From: Symbioplanes lichenis
Lineage (GTDB): Bacteria; Actinomycetota; Actinomycetes; Mycobacteriales; Micromonosporaceae
Reading direction: 5' to 3'
Length of the DNA stretch: 64,000 bases
Assembly (NCBI RefSeq): GCF_030709675.1
Contig: NZ_JAUZQD010000009.1
Location: 124,001-188,000 of the forward strand
Numbering within the stretch: position 1 is the stretch's first letter; every line of letters begins with the position of its first letter. The position numbers and the translations under genes were made by a program. This document shows positions 25,313 to 33,441 of this stretch, piece by piece. The notes beneath the pieces were generated by a model, which searched no databases, was not told the DNA's origin, and saw only the letters and a program-made list of their open reading frames with translations.

Positions 25313-25777
25313 TCAGCTGGACCGGGCCGGCTCCAGCGTCACCTCGGCCGGGGACCAGCCGGACACATCGGACAGCCGGAAGCGCCAGCTCGTCCGCGCG
25401 CCGGACAGGGTCGTCAACGCCGGCGACCCGTCGAGCACGATGACGTCGATCAGGTGCAGAAACGCGGCACCCCCGTCGACGGCGGCCCGCTCGTCCGCGG
25501 TGAGCTGCTCGCGCGTCTCCTTGGCGGCGACCTGCGCGAGCAGCTCCCGGCGCCGGGCCAGCCGCCCCCGCGACTGCTCCGCGAAGGGCAGAAACCCCTG
25601 CCCCGCCAGCCAGTCGGCCTCCGCCACGAGCGTCCCCGCGATGACGGCCCCGTGCACGGCGAGCAGCAGTTTCTGCGGCTCCTTGCCGTCCTCGTTCACC
25701 TCGTCGACGAGAATCTGCAGCGTCCAGTCCACGGGCAGCGAAGCCACCCGCACGAGCGTCCCGTCATCGTCAGTCAC
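25313..25777 (-). CDS. Hypothetical protein
   Basis: A 154-residue soluble protein. The N-terminus has VDWTLQILVDEVNEDGKEPQ, followed by a helical, charged middle (QSRGRLARRRELLAQVAAKETREQL) and a C-terminal strand-rich part around WRFRLSDVSGWSPAEVTLEP. It starts with GTG at 25777. It is convergent with the ridA operon. No family is recognised and no operon partner is evident. Confidence 0.55.
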   Translation of the reverse strand: MTDDDGTLVRVASLPVDWTLQILVDEVNEDGKEPQKLLLAVHGAVIAGTLVAEADWLAGQGFLPFAEQSRGRLARRRELLAQVAAKETREQLTADERAAVDGGAAFLHLIDVIVLDGSPALTTLSGARTSWRFRLSDVSGWSPAEVTLEPARSS

Positions 25778-25841
25778 GTCTGCCCAACGATCAAGGCCAC
25801 CTCTTGGTCACCGCTTCGGCTCCGGGTGCGCGAGGGGACGG

Positions 25842-26243
25842 CTATGGGAGGCGGAGGAGGCCGGCGGCGGTGGCGCGGAAGCCGCATTCTTCGAGGTAGA
25901 ACGGCTTGAGGTGGGGCTCGAAGTCGACGTGGAGCCAGGTGCAGCCGGCGGCGCGGGCGGCGTCGGCGGCGGCTTTGACCAGGGCGGTGCCGAGGCCCTG
26001 GTGGCGGTGGGCGGGGTCGACGACGGGGTCGAGGAGGAAGGCGTGGGTGCCGCCGTCCCAGGCCACGTAGACGAAGCCGGTGAGACGGTCACCGGCGAAG
26101 GCCCCGAGCCACGTGAGCGCGTGCCGGTGCAAGCGCTCGGACCACGGCTGGATCTCGGCGGGATCGTTGCCGAAGGCGCGGGCGTGCAGGGCGCTCAGCT
26201 CGGCGTCGTCGACGGTGAAGCGGGGCACCAGCTCGACATTCAT
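25842..26243 (-). CDS. GNAT family N-acetyltransferase
   Basis: A 133-residue acetyltransferase. The acetyl-CoA-binding motif is VVDPAHRHQGLGTALVKAAADAARAAGC (residues about 76-103), and the last strand region is KPFYLEECGF. It is slightly shorter than the usual ~150 residues. The ATG at 26243 begins MNVELVPRFTVDDAELSALHA. It stands alone between a hypothetical gene and the nitroreductase-like gene. Confidence 0.82.
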   Translation of the reverse strand: MNVELVPRFTVDDAELSALHARAFGNDPAEIQPWSERLHRHALTWLGAFAGDRLTGFVYVAWDGGTHAFLLDPVVDPAHRHQGLGTALVKAAADAARAAGCTWLHVDFEPHLKPFYLEECGFRATAAGLLRLP

Positions 26244-26287
26244 CCGGTCAGTGTCGCAAGCGGACGCCGCGGGTGGTGCCCCTTGGG

Positions 26288-26707
26288 TCAGTTCCGGTCC
26301 AGGACCACGACGGGGATCTCGCGCGTGGTCCTCTTCTGGTATTCGTCGTAGTCGGGCCACACTTCGTTCATCGCCGCCCACATCGCCGGCTTCTCCTCCG
26401 GCGTCGCCACGCGGGCGGTCGCGGCGAAGCGGTCGCCCTTGATCTGCACCTCGACGGCCGGGTCCGCCTCGAGGTTGAGGAACCAGGCCGGGGGCTCGGG
26501 AGCGCCGCCCTTGGACGCGACGACCAGGTAGGCGCCCCGGTGCTCGCGGAAGATGAGGGCATGGCGGCGCTGCTCGCCGGTCTTGCGGCCCCGGGTGAAG
26601 AGGATCAGGATCGTCGTCCCGTTGCGCCAGAGGTAGCCGTCCTCGCCGTCGGTCTCGAGGTAGCGGTCGACGTGGGCGTCGCCGTGCAGGTCGGTGGCGG
26701 AAGTCAT
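26288..26707 (-). CDS. F420-dependent (Ddn-like) nitroreductase family protein
   Basis: A 139-residue split-barrel protein of the deazaflavin-dependent nitroreductase family (DUF385). Landmarks are LILFTRGRKTGEQRRHALIFREH, YLVVASKGGAPEPPAWFLNLEADP and the C-terminal PDYDEYQKRTTREIPVVVL. F420-dependent enzymes of this type are typical of actinobacteria. The ATG at 26707 was chosen because it gives the normal N-terminus; an upstream GTG would add six residues. Confidence 0.9.
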   Translation of the reverse strand: MTSATDLHGDAHVDRYLETDGEDGYLWRNGTTILILFTRGRKTGEQRRHALIFREHRGAYLVVASKGGAPEPPAWFLNLEADPAVEVQIKGDRFAATARVATPEEKPAMWAAMNEVWPDYDEYQKRTTREIPVVVLDRN

Positions 26708-26778
26708 GACTGCGACGTTACCCACGTGGCGGTGAGTTGATCCGGGTTTCGCCGGGCGCCGCCGATAGGGTCCCTCGC

Positions 26779-27510
26779 ATGAAGTTGCGCGAGGAAGAGC
26801 TGCACATCCCGGCGCCCGCGGGCCCGATCCGCACGATCGTCATCCGGCCCGTGGGGTCCGGTCCGCTGCCGGGCGTGGTGCTCTACACGGACATCTTCCA
26901 GCTGACCGAGTCGACGCTGCGCACGGCCCGGCGGCTGGCGTCGAGCGGGTTCGTGGTGGCCGTGCCCGAGATCTACCCGCACGGCGAGCTGGGCGGCGTG
27001 GTGCTGGAGTTCGACGACGAGGGCAAGCAGCGCGGTCTGGCGGGCGCCGCGGCCACGACGACGGCGCGGTTCGACGAGGACCGGATCGCCGTGCTCGACC
27101 ACTTGGAGAACCGCGACGACACCACGACGCTGCTGGCCACGGGCTTCTGTCTCGGCGGCCACCTCGCCTTCCGCGCCGCCTTCGACCCGCGCGTCGCCGC
27201 CACGGTCTGCTTCTACCCCACCGGCCTGCACAACGGCGCCCTCGGCGCGGACACCGCCGACTCCCTGCAGCGCGCGGCCGACATCCACGGCCGGCTGCTG
27301 GTCATCTTCGGCTCCCAGGACCCGCACGTCCCGGCCGACGCCCGCTTGCAGACCATCGCGGCGCTCTACGGTGCCGGGCTGACAGACACCGAGTTCCACG
27401 TGTACGCGGGCGGGGAGCACGCCTTCATGCGCGACATCGGCGCCCGGCACGACCCGGAGCTGACCGACCTGGCGCTGACCGAGGCGGTCTCCTTCTTCAC
27501 CGCCCGTTGA
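26779..27510 (+). CDS. Dienelactone hydrolase family protein
   Basis: A 243-residue alpha/beta hydrolase of the DLH family. The nucleophile elbow is GFCLGGHLAF with Cys rather than Ser (about C129), the acid is in FGSQDPHVP and the His in AGGEHAFMRD. The family hydrolyses lactones or esters, but the physiological substrate is unknown here. The ATG at 26779 gives the family N-terminus. It precedes the LysE-type exporter by only six bases if that gene starts at 27516, so the two are probably one operon. Confidence 0.9.
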   Translation: MKLREEELHIPAPAGPIRTIVIRPVGSGPLPGVVLYTDIFQLTESTLRTARRLASSGFVVAVPEIYPHGELGGVVLEFDDEGKQRGLAGAAATTTARFDEDRIAVLDHLENRDDTTTLLATGFCLGGHLAFRAAFDPRVAATVCFYPTGLHNGALGADTADSLQRAADIHGRLLVIFGSQDPHVPADARLQTIAALYGAGLTDTEFHVYAGGEHAFMRDIGARHDPELTDLALTEAVSFFTAR

Positions 27511-27547
27511 CGGCGATGACCACGGGCCAGATCCTCGCCCTCGCCGG

Positions 27548-28150
27548 GTGCTGCTCCTGGGCGCGATGTCCCCCGGCCCGGACTTCACCCTGGTGCTCCG
27601 GCACGCGGTGACCTCCGGCCGGGCCGCCGGGGTCGCCGCCGCGGCCGGCATCGCCACCGGGGTGCTGGGCTGGGCCCTCGCCGCCGCCACGGGCGTCGCC
27701 GCCCTCGTCGCGAACGTGCCCGCGGCGCTCCTGGTCATCCGGGTCGCCGGCACCGCGTACCTCGCCTACCTGGGCGCCGGGGCGTTGTGGTCGGCGCTGC
27801 GCCGGCGACCGTCCACGCCCGGCGCGCTCCCCGAGACAGGGGCGAGCCGTCCCGGGTGGACGGCGTTTCGCGACGGGGTGCTGTGCAACGTCCTCAACCC
27901 CAAGGCGGCGGTCTTCTTCGTCGCGCTGGCGCCCCAGTTCCTGCCGGACCGCCCCACGGTCGCCGACAGCGTCACCGTGGCAGCGATCGCCGTGACGATC
28001 ACCGTGGCTTGGTTCGCCACCGTCGCCACGCTGACGGCCGCCGTCCGGGGACTGTTGTCGCGCCCGCGCGTCCGGCGCGGGCTGGACGGGGCGAGCGGTG
28101 TCGCCCTGCTCGGCTTCAGCGTGCGGCTGGCTGTGACGAGCGTGCGCTGA
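27548..28150 (+). CDS. LysE/RhtB-type amino acid exporter, 5' end frameshifted
   Basis: Six-span LysE family exporter with the signature GAMSPGPDFTLVLRHAVTSGRAAG and NPKAAVFF. The open frame starts at a GTG at 27548, but the natural start is the ATG at 27516, six bases after the hydrolase stop. From there ten codons read TTGQILALAG before falling out of frame. Adding one base in the G-run at 27546-27548 would join them as ..LALAGVLLLGAMSPGPD.. Either this is a real one-base deletion that trims the first span, or a sequencing error. Residues after the junction are intact. Confidence 0.8.
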   Translation: MLLLGAMSPGPDFTLVLRHAVTSGRAAGVAAAAGIATGVLGWALAAATGVAALVANVPAALLVIRVAGTAYLAYLGAGALWSALRRRPSTPGALPETGASRPGWTAFRDGVLCNVLNPKAAVFFVALAPQFLPDRPTVADSVTVAAIAVTITVAWFATVATLTAAVRGLLSRPRVRRGLDGASGVALLGFSVRLAVTSVR

Positions 28151-28160
28151 CCGCCCCGCC

Positions 28161-28181
28161 CAGCGGGTCGAGGGCGCGGCG
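28161..28181. repeat. 21-bp direct repeat, distal copy
   Basis: CAGCGGGTCGAGGGCGCGGC plus G is identical to 29305-29325. Read on the minus strand both encode VRRALDPL; at 29305 this is the genuine C-terminal coding region of ureD. The bases just outside retain partial similarity. The distal copy therefore looks like an old ureD 3' end cut off by insertion of the intervening ~1.1 kb. Confidence 0.8.
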
Positions 28182-28197
28182 AACCGTACGAGGTCGT

Positions 28198-28989
28198 TCA
28201 GCCGAGCAACTCCACCAAGCGGGCGTCACCGTCCACGACACGATCCCGATTCGTCTCCGCCATCGCGGCGACCTCAAGTGGTGACCTTCCTCCCACCGCG
28301 CTGGCGTGCACGATCCGGTCGATGCCCGCGCCGACGAGCGGTGCCACCGTCCGCAGCGTTCCCGACAGGGCGATCGAGGTCAGGTCACCGGCGTGCACGA
28401 TGAGGTTGCGCTGTCTGGACAGCCGCCTGAAGGCATCTTCGAGCTGGGCGACGATGCGCGGCATCACCCGCCCCGGATCCACTGTCAGGCTTCGCATGCG
28501 CTCGAGGGCCAGCCGATGACGGGCGACCTCGAAAGCCGGAGCGGACCGGGACTTGAGAGCGTCCTCGAACAATCTCGCGCGGTCGATGTTGACCGCACAG
28601 CGACGAATCGCCGCTGCCAGCTCGTCGGAGTTGTCCGCGTACGCGTTGGCGAGGGCCGTCAATTCTGCCCGGACGTAACTGCACGCCACGATTCGTGCCA
28701 TCCGGTTGGCCGCGATCACTCTGTTCCGGCCGTCGCCCGGACCGATGAAGAGTGCTTCCATGGCGGCCCAGCTTCCCGCGATCGCGGCAGCCGGTGTGCC
28801 CCGATCCAGCGGCTCGAGCAGTTCGAGGACCGAGTCGAGTTCAGCCGAGAGACTCAAGTCGAACACCGCGCCCGCGTCCAGCAGGTAACTGCCGACAGCA
28901 CGGGAGACCACTTCGGCGCTGGGTTGCGACCGCCGCACCTCGTCGGCCCACCGACGGAGGTAGTCCGGCTCGGCCTGCTCGATGACCAT
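28198..28989 (-). CDS. HEPN-like hypothetical protein in a low-GC insert
   Basis: A 263-residue helical protein. SWAAMEALF near residue 73 and RQRNLIVHAGDLTS near residues 196-209 (an RX4H motif) resemble HEPN-type domains seen in toxin, Abi and ApeA-like proteins. GC is about 63%, ten points below the neighbours. No ribosome-binding site precedes the ATG at 28989. The same frame stays open 50 codons further upstream (to the stop at 29140-29142) and reads as plausible protein (RGKIVGGISRKLVPGGHDAIAL), but without ATG, GTG or TTG, so the 5' end may be damaged. The HEPN call is inference from short motifs. Confidence 0.5.
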   Translation of the reverse strand: MVIEQAEPDYLRRWADEVRRSQPSAEVVSRAVGSYLLDAGAVFDLSLSAELDSVLELLEPLDRGTPAAAIAGSWAAMEALFIGPGDGRNRVIAANRMARIVACSYVRAELTALANAYADNSDELAAAIRRCAVNIDRARLFEDALKSRSAPAFEVARHRLALERMRSLTVDPGRVMPRIVAQLEDAFRRLSRQRNLIVHAGDLTSIALSGTLRTVAPLVGAGIDRIVHASAVGGRSPLEVAAMAETNRDRVVDGDARLVELLG

Positions 28990-29271
28990 CTGCAGCGCGA
29001 TGGCGTCATGACCGCCTGGTACCAGCTTGCGGCTGATACCGCCGACGATCTTTCCCCGTTGGCGCTCCGTTCCCAGTCCGACGTCACGCTTGACCCGGCC
29101 GACCAGGCAAATCGCCGAGGTGTTCGACGGAGCCCTCGCTCAGGACACCCTCATGGTGGGAGGAGTCGCCGTCAGGCCGCTTCCCCCTTTTTCGTGCGCT
29201 GGCGAGCTCAGCCACGGCGGCGATACTACCGGTTCGGGGCCCATGTCCGTTCCGCCTTTCGAGTGAACCGA
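28990..29271. other. Gap between HEPN-like gene and ureD
   Basis: This 282-bp stretch is lower in GC than the surroundings. Its first ~150 bp appear to be an in-frame 5' extension of the HEPN-like gene lacking a start codon. The rest, up to the ureD stop, holds no convincing gene. It includes short AT-richer runs near 29190-29200 that might hold a promoter, but no clear -35/-10 pair. Confidence 0.4.
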
Positions 29272-30018
29272 TCAAACAGGTCGCAGCGAATACTGCCCCT
29301 CGCTCAGCGGGTCGAGGGCGCGGCGGACGGCGCGGATGTCGGGGCCGACGGCGGTGGCGAGCAGGCCGGGGCCGGCCAGAGGCATGAGGGCGGCCTCGCC
29401 GGGCAGGAGGCGGGGTTCGGGCAGGGCGGGGCCGGCGAGGACGATCGTGCCGAGGGCCTGGGCGCCCCCCAGAATGGCAGCGGCGGACCAGGCGGGGGCG
29501 GACGGGCCGACGTGGAGTTCGTGGCGGTAGAGGGTGCGGCCGGCGTAGCGGACGGTTGTGTCGCTCAGGACCGCGCCGGAGGGTTCGTGGTGGCGGCCGC
29601 AGACCAGGTCGTCGCGCCAGAGGAGGGTGCCGCCCTCGGCTACGTCGACGACCGTACGGGTGTGGTGGTCGCAGCCGGCCGCGGCGATGAGGGGTTCCGG
29701 GGTCCAGCGCAGGGTGGCGCCGGCCGCCACGGTGGCGTGGATCTCGTAGCGGGACGGCGGCAGGCCCGGGCGGCCGGGCAGGGCCAGCTGCGCGGCGACG
29801 CTGTGGACGGTCAGGTGGGCGCCCGGGCCCACCTCGATGTCCAGGCGCAGGTCGTCGCCGCGGAGCGGGCCGGCGGCGCCTCCGACCAGGTGGACCGTCA
29901 GGTCGCCGCCGCGGGGGCCGGTGCGGCGCAGGAGCAGGGGTGACTCGCCGTGCAGGACGGCCGGGCGGGTGCCGCCGCGGCCGTCCTCCTCAGCGACTAG
30001 GCGTGCCCGAGAGCGCAT
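29272..30018 (-). CDS. ureD: Urease accessory protein UreD
   Basis: UreD (248 aa) binds apo-urease and, with UreF and UreG, permits nickel insertion. Recognisable segments include LHGESPLLLRRTGPRGGDLTVHLVG, LTVHSVAAQLALPG, WTPEPLIAAAGCDH and WRDDLVCGRHHEPSGAV. ATG at 30018 overlaps the end of ureG by 29 bases. It is the last gene of the operon. Its 3' end carries a 21-bp sequence repeated at 28161-28181, so the last residues (SEGQYSLRPV) may have been replaced by the insert downstream. Confidence 0.92.
   Translation of the reverse strand: MRSRARLVAEEDGRGGTRPAVLHGESPLLLRRTGPRGGDLTVHLVGGAAGPLRGDDLRLDIEVGPGAHLTVHSVAAQLALPGRPGLPPSRYEIHATVAAGATLRWTPEPLIAAAGCDHHTRTVVDVAEGGTLLWRDDLVCGRHHEPSGAVLSDTTVRYAGRTLYRHELHVGPSAPAWSAAAILGGAQALGTIVLAGPALPEPRLLPGEAALMPLAGPGLLATAVGPDIRAVRRALDPLSEGQYSLRPV
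29305..29325. repeat. 21-bp direct repeat, copy within ureD
   Basis: Identical to 28161-28181; it lies in the coding region for the last part of UreD. The two copies bracket a 1.1-kb low-GC segment with a single gene, resembling the footprint of an integration event. Confidence 0.8.
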
Positions 30019-30724
30019 CGGACGCGACCAGGCCGCGGATCCAGTCGGCCACGGCGGTGGCGTTGCGGTCCTCGGTCAGGGACTGGAAGACCGTCGGCAG
30101 GTCGCCGCGGCGCGCCCGCGCGTCCCGGTCCATCACCGACAGGTCGGCGCCGACCAGCGGGGCCAGGTCGGTCTTGTTGATGACCAGCAGGTCGGCCGTG
30201 GTCACGCCGGGGCCGCCCTTGCGGGGCACCTTGTCGCCGCCGGCCACATCGACCACGAAGATCTGCTTGTCGATCAGGCCCTTGCTGAACGTCGCCGTCA
30301 GGTTGTCGCCGCCGCTCTCGACCAGGACCAGGTCGAGCGGGCCCAGCTCGGCCTCGAGGTCCTCGACCGCGTCCAGGTTGGCGGAGATGTCGTCGCGGAT
30401 CGCGGTGTGCGGGCAGCAGCCGGTCTCGACCGCGCGGATGCGCTCGGCCGGGAGCACGCCGTTGCGCAGCAGGAAGTCGGCGTCCTCGGTGGTGTAGATG
30501 TCATTGGTCACCACGGCCAGCCGCAGCTCCCCGCCGAGCGCCCGGCACAGCGCCGCGACCAGGGCGGTCTTGCCCGAGCCGACCGGCCCGCCGATGCCGA
30601 CGCGCAGCGCGCGCGGGCCGCCCGCCAGCGGCGTGTGCGGATCGACGCCCGCTTCCGGGTGGGTGTGCGGGACCTCGTCGGGATCGTGCGGATGGTCGTG
30701 CTGCGAAAGAGAGTCAGGATGCAA
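29990..30724 (-). CDS. ureG: Urease accessory GTPase UreG
   Basis: UreG (244 aa) is the SIMIBI GTPase that delivers Ni to urease. The P-loop is GGPVGSGKT, switch regions include NDIYTTEDADFL and ESGGDNLTATFS, and the nickel-site CPH is in VETGCCPHTAIRDD. The N-terminus has a His-rich extension (HPDSLSQHDHPHDP..HTHPEAGVDPHT), likely a nickel-binding or buffering segment. The only in-frame start before the core is TTG at 30724, nine bases after GGGAGG and overlapping the ureF stop. UreE is absent from the operon, so this His-rich part may take over nickel binding. Confidence 0.93.
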   Translation of the reverse strand: MHPDSLSQHDHPHDPDEVPHTHPEAGVDPHTPLAGGPRALRVGIGGPVGSGKTALVAALCRALGGELRLAVVTNDIYTTEDADFLLRNGVLPAERIRAVETGCCPHTAIRDDISANLDAVEDLEAELGPLDLVLVESGGDNLTATFSKGLIDKQIFVVDVAGGDKVPRKGGPGVTTADLLVINKTDLAPLVGADLSVMDRDARARRGDLPTVFQSLTEDRNATAVADWIRGLVASDALSGTPSR

Positions 30725-31352
30725 AGAGACGCACCTCCCAGGTGGCGTGCAGCTCGGCGCCGATGTCGAGCAGTGGGGCGCCCGCGGCCGGCAGGTCGTC
30801 GGCCGGGGCATGGACGAAGGAGACGGCGGACGCGGCGATCTCGTCGCAGGACGGCGCCAGGCGGGCCAGGAGCGCGTGCACCTGGTACGGGTCCAGGCCG
30901 AGCAACCGCACCGCGGCGCTCGCGGGACCGGTCACCACGCCGTGCGCGGCGGCGACGGCAGCGTCCAGCGGCCGCAGACCCGCGGCGGCGGCCAGCACGC
31001 CGAGAGCGACAGGGTGATGCAGATCCCGGAAGGCCGGCAGAGACCACATGGCGCGCCCGGCTCGCAGCAACGCCCGGCCCTGAGCCCGCGACGCGCGACG
31101 CAAAGCGGGCGAAGGCGTCCGCGCGTCGAGGCCGGCGTCGAGGTCGGCGACACGCCCGGCAACAGCGGCCGCGGCGAAGGCGGCCGCCACGAGACCGGCC
31201 GTGTGCAGCCGGCCCCGCAGGAAACCCTCGACATCCCCCAGCGACCGCACCCGCCCGGCGGCGACCTGGGCCTCCAGGCCGCCGGAGTGCGCGTGCCCGC
31301 CCGACGGCAGGCGCCCGTCGGCCAGGACGAGCAGCGTGGCCAGCGACGACAT
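30714..31352 (-). CDS. ureF: Urease accessory protein UreF
   Basis: UreF (212 aa), an all-helical factor that bridges UreD and UreG in the urease activation complex. The start is typical: LLVLADGRLPSGGHAHSGGLEAQVAAGRV, and LLRAGRAMWSLPAF and RLLGLDPYQVHALLARL follow the family pattern. The start ATG shares one base with the ureC stop (TGATG). Confidence 0.92.
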   Translation of the reverse strand: MSSLATLLVLADGRLPSGGHAHSGGLEAQVAAGRVRSLGDVEGFLRGRLHTAGLVAAAFAAAAVAGRVADLDAGLDARTPSPALRRASRAQGRALLRAGRAMWSLPAFRDLHHPVALGVLAAAAGLRPLDAAVAAAHGVVTGPASAAVRLLGLDPYQVHALLARLAPSCDEIAASAVSFVHAPADDLPAAGAPLLDIGAELHATWEVRLFAS

Positions 31353-33070
31353 CAGAACAGGTGGTACCGCTGGGCCATGGGCAGCTCGGTCACCGGGTCC
31401 GGCTCGATGACCTCGCCGTCGACCCGCACCTCAAACGTGTCCGCGTCCACCTCGATGCGCGGCAACGCGTCGTTGAGCGGCAGGTCCGCCTTGCCCACCG
31501 AGCGGGTGTTCGCGACCGGCACCAGCGCGCGCTTGACGCCGATCCGATCGCCCAGCAGCGCGTCGATGGCGGCCTCGGCGACGAACGCGACGGATGTCTG
31601 GGCGGGCACGACCCCGTACGCGCCGAACATCGGCCGGGGCAGCACCGGCTGCGGCGTCGGGATCGAGGCGTTGGCGTCGCCCATCTGCGCGGAGGCGATC
31701 ATGCCGCCCTTGATGACGAGCGCCGGCCGCACGCCGAAGAACGCCGGGTCCCACAGCACGAGGTCGGCGAGCTTGCCGGGCTCCACCGAGCCCACCTGCT
31801 CGGCCAGGCCGTGCGCGATCGCCGGGTTGATCGTGTACTTGGCGACGTACCGGCGGGCTCTGTGGTTGTCGGCCGGACCGTCGCCGGGCAGGGTGCCCCG
31901 GCGGGCTTTCATGACGTGGGCGGTCTGCCAGGTCCGCATGACGACCTCGCCGACGCGCCCCATGGCCTGCGAGTCCGACCCGATCATGGCGATGGCGCCC
32001 AGGTCGTGGAGCAGGTCCTCGGCCGCCATCGTGGACGGCCGGATGCGGCTCTCGGCGAACGCCAGGTCCTCGGGCACCGCCGAGTTGAGGTGGTGGCAGA
32101 CCATCAGCATGTCGAGGTGCTCGCTGAGGGTGTTGCGGGTGTAGGGGCGGGTCGGGTTGGTCGACGACGGCAGCACGTTGGGGTGCGAGGCGACCGTGAT
32201 GATGTCGGGCGCGTGCCCGCCCCCGGCCCCCTCCGTGTGGTACGCGTGGATCGAGCGCCCGGCGATCGCGGCGAGCGTCTCCTCCACGAACCCGGCCTCG
32301 TTCAGCGTGTCCGTGTGGATGGCGACCTGGACGCCCGACGCGTCGGCCACCTTCAGCGCGGCGTCGATGACCGCGGGTGTCGTACCCCAGTCCTCGTGCA
32401 GTTTGAAGCCCCCCGCACCGCCGCGCAGCTGCTCCCAGAGCGACTCCTCGCTCATGGTGTTGCCCTTGCCCAGCAGCAGCACGTTGATCGGCCAATGGTC
32501 CAGCGACTCGAGCATCCGGGCGAGGTACCAGGAGCTGGGCGTGACCGTGGTGGCCTTGGTGCCCTCGGCCGGGCCGGTGCCGCCGCCGATGATGGTCGTG
32601 ATGCCGGCGGCCAGCGCGGTGTCGAGGATCGTCGGGCTGATCAGGTGCACGTGGCTGTCGATCGCGCCCGCGGTGAGGATCTTGCCGTTGCCGGCGATGA
32701 TCTCGGTGCCCGCGCCGATGACCAGCTCGGGGTGCACGCCGTCCATGGTGTCGGGGTTGCCGGCCTTGCCGATCGCGGTGATGCGCCCGTCGCGGATGCC
32801 GATGTCGGCCTTGATGACGCCCCAGTGGTCGAGGATCACGGCGCCGGTGATGACCGTGTCCGGGGTGCCCTCGGCCCGGGTGGCGCGCGACTGGCCCATC
32901 GACTCGCGGATCACCTTGCCGCCGCCGAAGACCACCTCGTCGCCGGGCACCGGGCCGGCGCTGCGGTCCTCGGTGATCTCGATGAGCAGGTTGGTGTCGG
33001 CGAGCCGGATGCGGTCGCCGGCCGTCGGGCCGTAGAGCGCCGCGTACCGGGCGCGGTCGAGACTGGTCAT
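31352..33070 (-). CDS. ureC: Urease alpha subunit
   Basis: Catalytic subunit (572 aa) hydrolysing urea to ammonia and carbamate. Nickel-site residues are visible: the HVH pair in GAIDSHVHLISP, the carbamylated Lys in GGFKLHEDWG (about K222), His in QVAIHTDTLNE and in HAYHTEGAGGGHAPD, and the mobile flap His in MVCHHLNSAV. Length and order match the bacterial family. ATG at 33070 overlaps the ureB stop (ATGA). Confidence 0.98.
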   Translation of the reverse strand: MTSLDRARYAALYGPTAGDRIRLADTNLLIEITEDRSAGPVPGDEVVFGGGKVIRESMGQSRATRAEGTPDTVITGAVILDHWGVIKADIGIRDGRITAIGKAGNPDTMDGVHPELVIGAGTEIIAGNGKILTAGAIDSHVHLISPTILDTALAAGITTIIGGGTGPAEGTKATTVTPSSWYLARMLESLDHWPINVLLLGKGNTMSEESLWEQLRGGAGGFKLHEDWGTTPAVIDAALKVADASGVQVAIHTDTLNEAGFVEETLAAIAGRSIHAYHTEGAGGGHAPDIITVASHPNVLPSSTNPTRPYTRNTLSEHLDMLMVCHHLNSAVPEDLAFAESRIRPSTMAAEDLLHDLGAIAMIGSDSQAMGRVGEVVMRTWQTAHVMKARRGTLPGDGPADNHRARRYVAKYTINPAIAHGLAEQVGSVEPGKLADLVLWDPAFFGVRPALVIKGGMIASAQMGDANASIPTPQPVLPRPMFGAYGVVPAQTSVAFVAEAAIDALLGDRIGVKRALVPVANTRSVGKADLPLNDALPRIEVDADTFEVRVDGEVIEPDPVTELPMAQRYHLF

Positions 33071-33441
33071 CGCAGATCCCCCGGCAGTTCCTCGTCGAGC
33101 GAGCCGGCCGGCTCGATGTCCTCGCGCGGCGACGGGTCGAGCGGCCCACCGGCCAGTCCCCGCAGGCCGGGCACGATGCGACGACCGGCCAGGGGTACGA
33201 GCGTCACGTCGCGCGGCATCCCCGGCTCGAACCGCACGGACGTCCCCGCGGGCACCGCCAGCCGATGACCCCACGCGGCGTCGCGGTCGAAGTCGAGGGC
33301 GGCGTTCGCCTCGGCGAAGTGGAAGTGCGAGCCGACCTGGACCGGCCGGTCACCGGTGTTCCGCACGGTGAGCCCGAGCACCGGCCGACCTGGATTGATC
33401 TCGACGGCCCCGCCGCCGTAGAACACCTGACCGGGGATCAT
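33067..33441 (-). CDS. ureB: Urease beta subunit
   Basis: Structural subunit (124 aa). It begins MIPGQVFYGGGAVEINPG and contains the diagnostic QVGSHFHFAEANAALDFDR and GTSVRFEPGMPRDVTLVPLAG. It overlaps ureA upstream and ureC downstream by four bases each. The tail (EPAGSLDEELPGDLR) is somewhat longer than in enteric UreB. Confidence 0.96.
   Translation of the reverse strand: MIPGQVFYGGGAVEINPGRPVLGLTVRNTGDRPVQVGSHFHFAEANAALDFDRDAAWGHRLAVPAGTSVRFEPGMPRDVTLVPLAGRRIVPGLRGLAGGPLDPSPREDIEPAGSLDEELPGDLR

Noticed and set aside
29837..33268. 1143-codon plus-strand open frame
   Set aside because: Complement of the urease operon genes, which are unmistakable on the minus strand.
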